Part shown: piece after piece, positions 60,660-64,000 of the stretch
Position numbering within the stretch: position 1 is the first letter of the stretch
How the letters are laid out: the number at the start of each line of letters is the position of its first letter
Source of the DNA: Vermamoeba vermiformis
Taxonomy: Eukaryota > Tubulinea > Echinamoebida
NCBI GenBank assembly: GCA_045837725.1
Contig: JBEWZL010000302.1
Location: 459,905-523,904 of the forward strand
Direction: 5' to 3'
Length of the DNA: 64,000 nucleotides
The notes under the pieces: generated by a model
Told to the model about the DNA's origin: nothing
Database searches by the model: none
The model's input: only the letters and a program-made list of their open reading frames with translations
Position numbers and translations under genes: made by a program

Positions 60660-61247
60660 GGGGGTGTGGTTGCGGGCGTAGAAGGCCCGTAAATCGTGCT
60701 GGGTTACGCCCCGGAAAAAACCGGCAAAATCTGGCACGAATTGGAAAGAATTAGAACATAAACGCATTATTTTATTTAATGCTAGGCATGAACAGAGAGC
60801 CCAAACAATGGGCTTTAAGGTGATATTTGTTATTTGAGATAGCGCGGCGAGGTAAGTCTGAAATCGGAATTATTCCGGCGGGGATCAGAACGCCCCGGAT
60901 CAAAAAGTTTTTTAATACGCGTTTATTTTGGTTAATTTTGATTAAAAATGATAGTTATTGGCAACTACTAACGCGTAGTATTGCCAGAAAAAATTAGAAA
61001 AATCGCGACGGTGAAATAACGTCGCGTAGATCTGAACACTCAAAACGGTCAGATCTGAAGAAATTGATAGTAAATATGGCGTTAATAATACGTAAGTATC
61101 ACCATAAAATCATTATTTTATTTTTTATCGCGGTTCTGATTCGGATTCCGATTTCGCATCGGATTCAAAACCGCGAGATCAGCGAAATTCTCGCAAATAA
61201 ATGCATTAAATAATGTTAAAAGTATTGTTAATCACTTTTATTACAGT
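60660..61247 (+). ncRNA. Hairpin-rich leader of the structured RNA locus
   Basis: No open protein frame of note. Perfect or near-perfect hairpins follow one another: GGGCGTA/TACGCCC (60674-60680 with 60705-60711), GAGCCC/GGGCTT (60797-60815), TGGCAACTAC pairing with GTAG-TA-TTGCCA (60959-60986), CGCGACG/CGTCGCG (61004-61026), AGATCTG/CAGATCT (61028-61056), CGCGGTT/AACCGCG (61129-61175) enclosing CCGAT/ATCGG. Donor-like GTAAGT sites lie at 60852 and 61092, and an acceptor (TTACAG) at 61246, so part of this is probably intronic. It is continuous in style with the array that follows. Confidence 0.4.
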
Positions 61248-61603
61248 TTGGAGTCATTAACTTCGATCTGACAAGTCCGTTTCCGGATACGAACTTGTCA
61301 CTAAAAATAGTGCAACGAGAGATCGACCACAAGGGTCGAATTATTGATTGTTTATTGCCGATTAACAGCAGGCAGTCACGCGCCGCGGCACCAGAGCCGT
61401 TCAGCGCGAGTTATTTTCGATGTTACAGTGATGCGATTTTGGATTTACAATACTTCGATCACAACGGTCGAATTATTGTATTAATTAGATATATTAGTGA
61501 CAATAAACACGCGCACAACGATATTCAGCGTCGTTGCAGCGCGGCTTTCAACTCAGCAATTTCTCGCGCCTAAATCTCGGTGCAGCGACCGAGATCTTAA
61601 AAG

Positions 61604-61781
61604 GTAATAATTATCCTATCATCCTTCCACCATTTATAATACATAGAAATCGTTAATTCAATTATTGATTTTTCAAATTAAAAATTAAAGATCCGGATTA
61701 GAGCTTAGTGCTCGAATTTTTATTAAAATAGTATGTAATTATATGTAACGCATTGCTCTAATATTAATTTTTTATTACAAG
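61604..61781 (+). other. Long intron with internal GAGC/GCTC hairpin (first copy)
   Basis: A 178-nt GT-AG gap in the array, three times the usual intron length. It contains GGATTAGAGCTTAGTGCTCG, whose GAGC (61701-61704) and GCTC (61710-61713) pair around a five-base loop, followed by an AT-rich tract. It parallels the next long intron. Confidence 0.4.
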
Positions 61782-61978
61782 ATTGATTACAAAAACACGA
61801 GCGCGATCGAAAGTTTTCTTGACTTTCGTACCGCGAGATCCCGACCACCAATGGTCGTTTCAGTGTATACTGGTACTTTTCGTTCGTGTCCCGCTGCGGG
61901 GGCGATCACTACTGCTCGCCGACGGGGTCGGTAACTAGATGGCGAGTTCGAATCTGCCCAGGCCCTGGAAATAATTCA

Positions 61979-62158
61979 GTAAGTATTTAAATATATTCAA
62001 TAGCGATGAAATAATCGTACCAATGCGTCGATTATTAATTTAAAAATCAAGATAATTTTTTTAAAATTAGTGAAATCGGATCGAGCTTCGTGCTCGTGCA
62101 AAATTTAAATAATTGTTTTTTTTATTACTAATACTACATACTAATGCCTATTTAATAG
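61979..62158 (+). other. Long intron with internal GAGC/GCTC hairpin (second copy)
   Basis: A 180-nt GT-AG gap. It contains GGATCGAGCTTCGTGCTCG at about 62078-62096, again forming a CGAGC/GCTCG stem with a five-base loop and followed by an AT-rich tract. Size and layout match the previous long intron, while the loop differs by one base. Confidence 0.4.
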
Positions 62159-64000
62159 GTTATTTGAGCGTCAATACGAAGACGCTTGTTCTAGATCGAG
62201 CGCGAGGTAGATCGCTCGATCCCCGTCACTTTATCAAGCGTAAGTAGCTTAAATATATTGCCTTAATAGTGGTTAACATCCTAACGCTGCTTGTTTAGGC
62301 GTCAAAAGTTAACAAGAACGGATCTCGAACGTGATCTTCTCGCGTTATCAGATCCGTTACATCACCCATAATAGCCCGGTAAGTGCGTCTACAGTTAGAT
62401 ATTGTTTAATACTAACCCGTTATATTACTAGAAATAACGAAGACGACTACGGAGAAAAAATTTAGTGATCGAGATCCAACGCGTCTCGATCTTTCAAAAT
62501 TTATATGGAGAGCATCGATTGCTCTAACGGTAAGCAGTACTCCTTATATATTAACATTTAAACTCATTGATACTAATTTTACGCGTAGGAGATGACACGG
62601 AGCTCCTTGCCCAGAGATCGGGTTGCGACATCCCGCTCTTTCAAAAGTTAGTGACGCGCATCGATCGCGTCGAAAGTAAGTAAAATTGATTTATAATAAT
62701 TAATCATTGTTATTTAATATACTAACGTTTTAATCTGTAGATTTGATCGCGGCACTGATTACACCAAGTAGGCCGGGTCGTAAAACTGTTAGAGCGCATT
62801 TATTGCGCAAAAGGTAAGACCAACGCAATTTATATGATAGGTGCGTTGTACTGATTAATTTTTTTAATAGAATGAGTGGCTTTACGGACTTAACGGATCT
62901 GCGATCTGTTCACTACGTGCCGTAATTTTTCATCAATAGTAACGCTATTTAGAACGGTAAGTAACCAGATTAATAGTATATGGCTCTTAATAACGCGTTA
63001 TTTTAGCAGATCCTATCAAAACCCTTTCATGGCGAGACTGTACGCGGATCCGAAAAAATTGAATGGCCTTATTCAAAGGCTACTTAAGGTAAGTAAAGAT
63101 CGTTTAACATAACCCTTAATATCGTATTTATCGCTAATTGTAATTACAGAGCTTCGTTGATGCGATCACGGATCTCTCATCAGATCTGACCCGCGAAGAA
63201 AAGTCAGTCGTTCGCTAACAATCTCAGAGGTAAGTTAATATTATTATTTTATATTCTAAATACTAACACGTTATATTATTAAAATAGGTGAATGGTTAAT
63301 TTAAAAGAACAGACGCGGATCGAGCAGTAACATCCAGATCCGTTAAACTGTACATAGCGCGTATCGATCGCGCTAAGAGTAAGCGTACCGTAATATATAT
63401 TTATATTACATTATATTTATTAATTGTTTTTAGTTGAAAGAGAGTTTTTACGGCAAATCGGATCCGCGATCTGTTACAACTTTGCGCCGTCGTTGAAGTC
63501 AAAGACTACGCCAAACAACAAGGTAAGTTATCAAAATCAATAGTATACGGTAAACATTATTGACTTGTGTTATTAGAATTACTCAAAATACGTTTGTTAT
63601 TGCTCGGAACCGGATCGAAGAGAGCACATCTCGATCCGTAAAAATTTTAAGTAATCGCATTGATCGCGCCAAAGGTAATTATATCTTAATGAATTTTAAT
63701 TTTACAATATTCTAATTGATAATTATACTCAGAATGAGAGCGTGTACGGACTTGACGGATCGTGTTGCACTGGTCACGTCGCTAAATTTCTAGCACTGTT
63801 ACACAAGAGTAAGTTGTTAGCAAGCAATGTTTAATTAAGTATAGTGGAGCTAACATTTGATTATGTAGAACGCGAACGAGTTTAGTTGCCGGCGGATTCG
63901 GTCATTAAAAATGCACGATCTCAGCAAAACGAACACAACTGAAAGGTAAGTTTGAAATTTGTTATTTATTGATAGGTTTTTATACTAAGCTTTGATTAAG

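Larger units (their letters stand above)
61248..64000 (+). ncRNA. Spliced array of hairpin-coding mini-exons, probable structured non-coding RNA
   Basis: Exon-like blocks between consensus donors and acceptors: 61248-61603, 61782-61978, 62159-62239, 62299-62378, 62432-62529, 62589-62675, 62741-62813, 62871-62956, 63007-63088, 63150-63229, 63288-63378, 63434-63522, 63577-63674, 63733-63808, 63869-63945, with another donor after. From 62159 the blocks are 73-98 nt and the introns 50-65 nt, so the period is close to 140 nt. Several introns carry TACTAAC-like branch sites. I checked block 62299-62378: all three frames contain stops. Most blocks form an upper hairpin with GATC in the stem (AACGGATCT/AGATCCGTT, GATCGAGA/TCTCGATC, CGGATCGA/TCGATCCG), and many also a short lower hairpin near the donor (GACGCG/CGCGTC, AGAGCA/TGCTCT). 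It runs off the window. No known RNA family matches. Confidence 0.55.

Noticed and set aside
61295-61573. 92-codon frame inside the structured RNA locus
   Set aside because: Its apparent internal repeat (DHKGRIID / DHNGRIIV) comes from two related RNA hairpins (CGACC/GGTCG and CGATC/GGTCG). Neighbouring blocks are not coding.
61880-61975. tRNA gene
   Set aside because: A TTCGAAT loop is present, but the T stem is bulged and no matching acceptor stem or A box was found.
62159-64000. CRISPR-like or satellite array
   Set aside because: Units have a regular period but are not identical repeats, carry splice signals, and share structure rather than sequence; the host is eukaryotic.

Overview
This window is nuclear DNA of a unicellular eukaryote. 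Almost every gene is split by short GT-AG introns (mostly 50-100 nt, donor GTAAGT or GTACGT, many with a TACTAAC-like branch site). Genes lie on both strands, tightly packed, often as convergent or divergent pairs. Hybrid histidine kinases, a seven-helix receptor, plant-style LRRs, a MYND/SET protein, a RasGAP and an ARO7-type chorismate mutase together point to a free-living amoeba, probably Amoebozoa. That placement is inference; no marker in the window settles it.

Layout. 0.3-7.8 kb: an ankyrin/F-box-like gene (-), arginine deiminase (+) with one very long intron full of palindromes, and an LRR gene (-). 8-11.5 kb: two tandem secreted beta-propeller paralogues (-). 12.3-15.7 kb: a chorismate mutase-prephenate dehydratase fusion (phenylalanine synthesis) and a Rossmann-fold NADP oxidoreductase (+). 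16-17.3 kb: a KGG-repeat stress protein (-). 18-24.6 kb: MYND/SET protein, GH27 alpha-galactosidase and CobW-type metallochaperone GTPase (+). 25.1-29.6 kb: a receptor-like protein with a plant-type LRR ectodomain, one membrane helix and a cytoplasmic RasGAP domain (+). 29.6-33.7 kb: an NMN adenylyltransferase-like gene (-) and a coiled-coil protein (+). 33.8-43.2 kb: a signalling cluster with a giant hybrid kinase carrying three kinase cores and three receivers (-), a seven-transmembrane receptor (-) and a second hybrid kinase (+). 43.3-50.3 kb: a VioB/RebD-like ferritin-fold enzyme (-) and a secreted double-SnoaL-like protein (+). 50.5-57.7 kb: a very large beta-propeller/PH/TKL kinase/STAND ATPase/helical-repeat protein (+).

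From 57.75 kb the character changes. A CpG-starved block holds an old LTR-retroelement remnant, followed by an 875-bp non-coding element with terminal inverted repeats and strong internal hairpins. From about 60.66 kb to the window end there is no convincing protein gene. Instead there is a regular series of about 73-98-nt exon-like blocks separated by 50-65-nt GT-AG introns. Most blocks fold into one or two near-perfect hairpins with GATC-rich stems, and related stems differ by paired changes. This looks like a spliced, hairpin-built non-coding RNA and is the best candidate here for an undescribed system. Other leads are the LRR-RasGAP receptor, the VioB-like gene, the seamless mutase-dehydratase fusion, a TGA-CTAG stop followed by an open extension in the NMNAT gene, two candidate 15-nt introns, and a recurring TGACA-NN-TGTCA palindrome.
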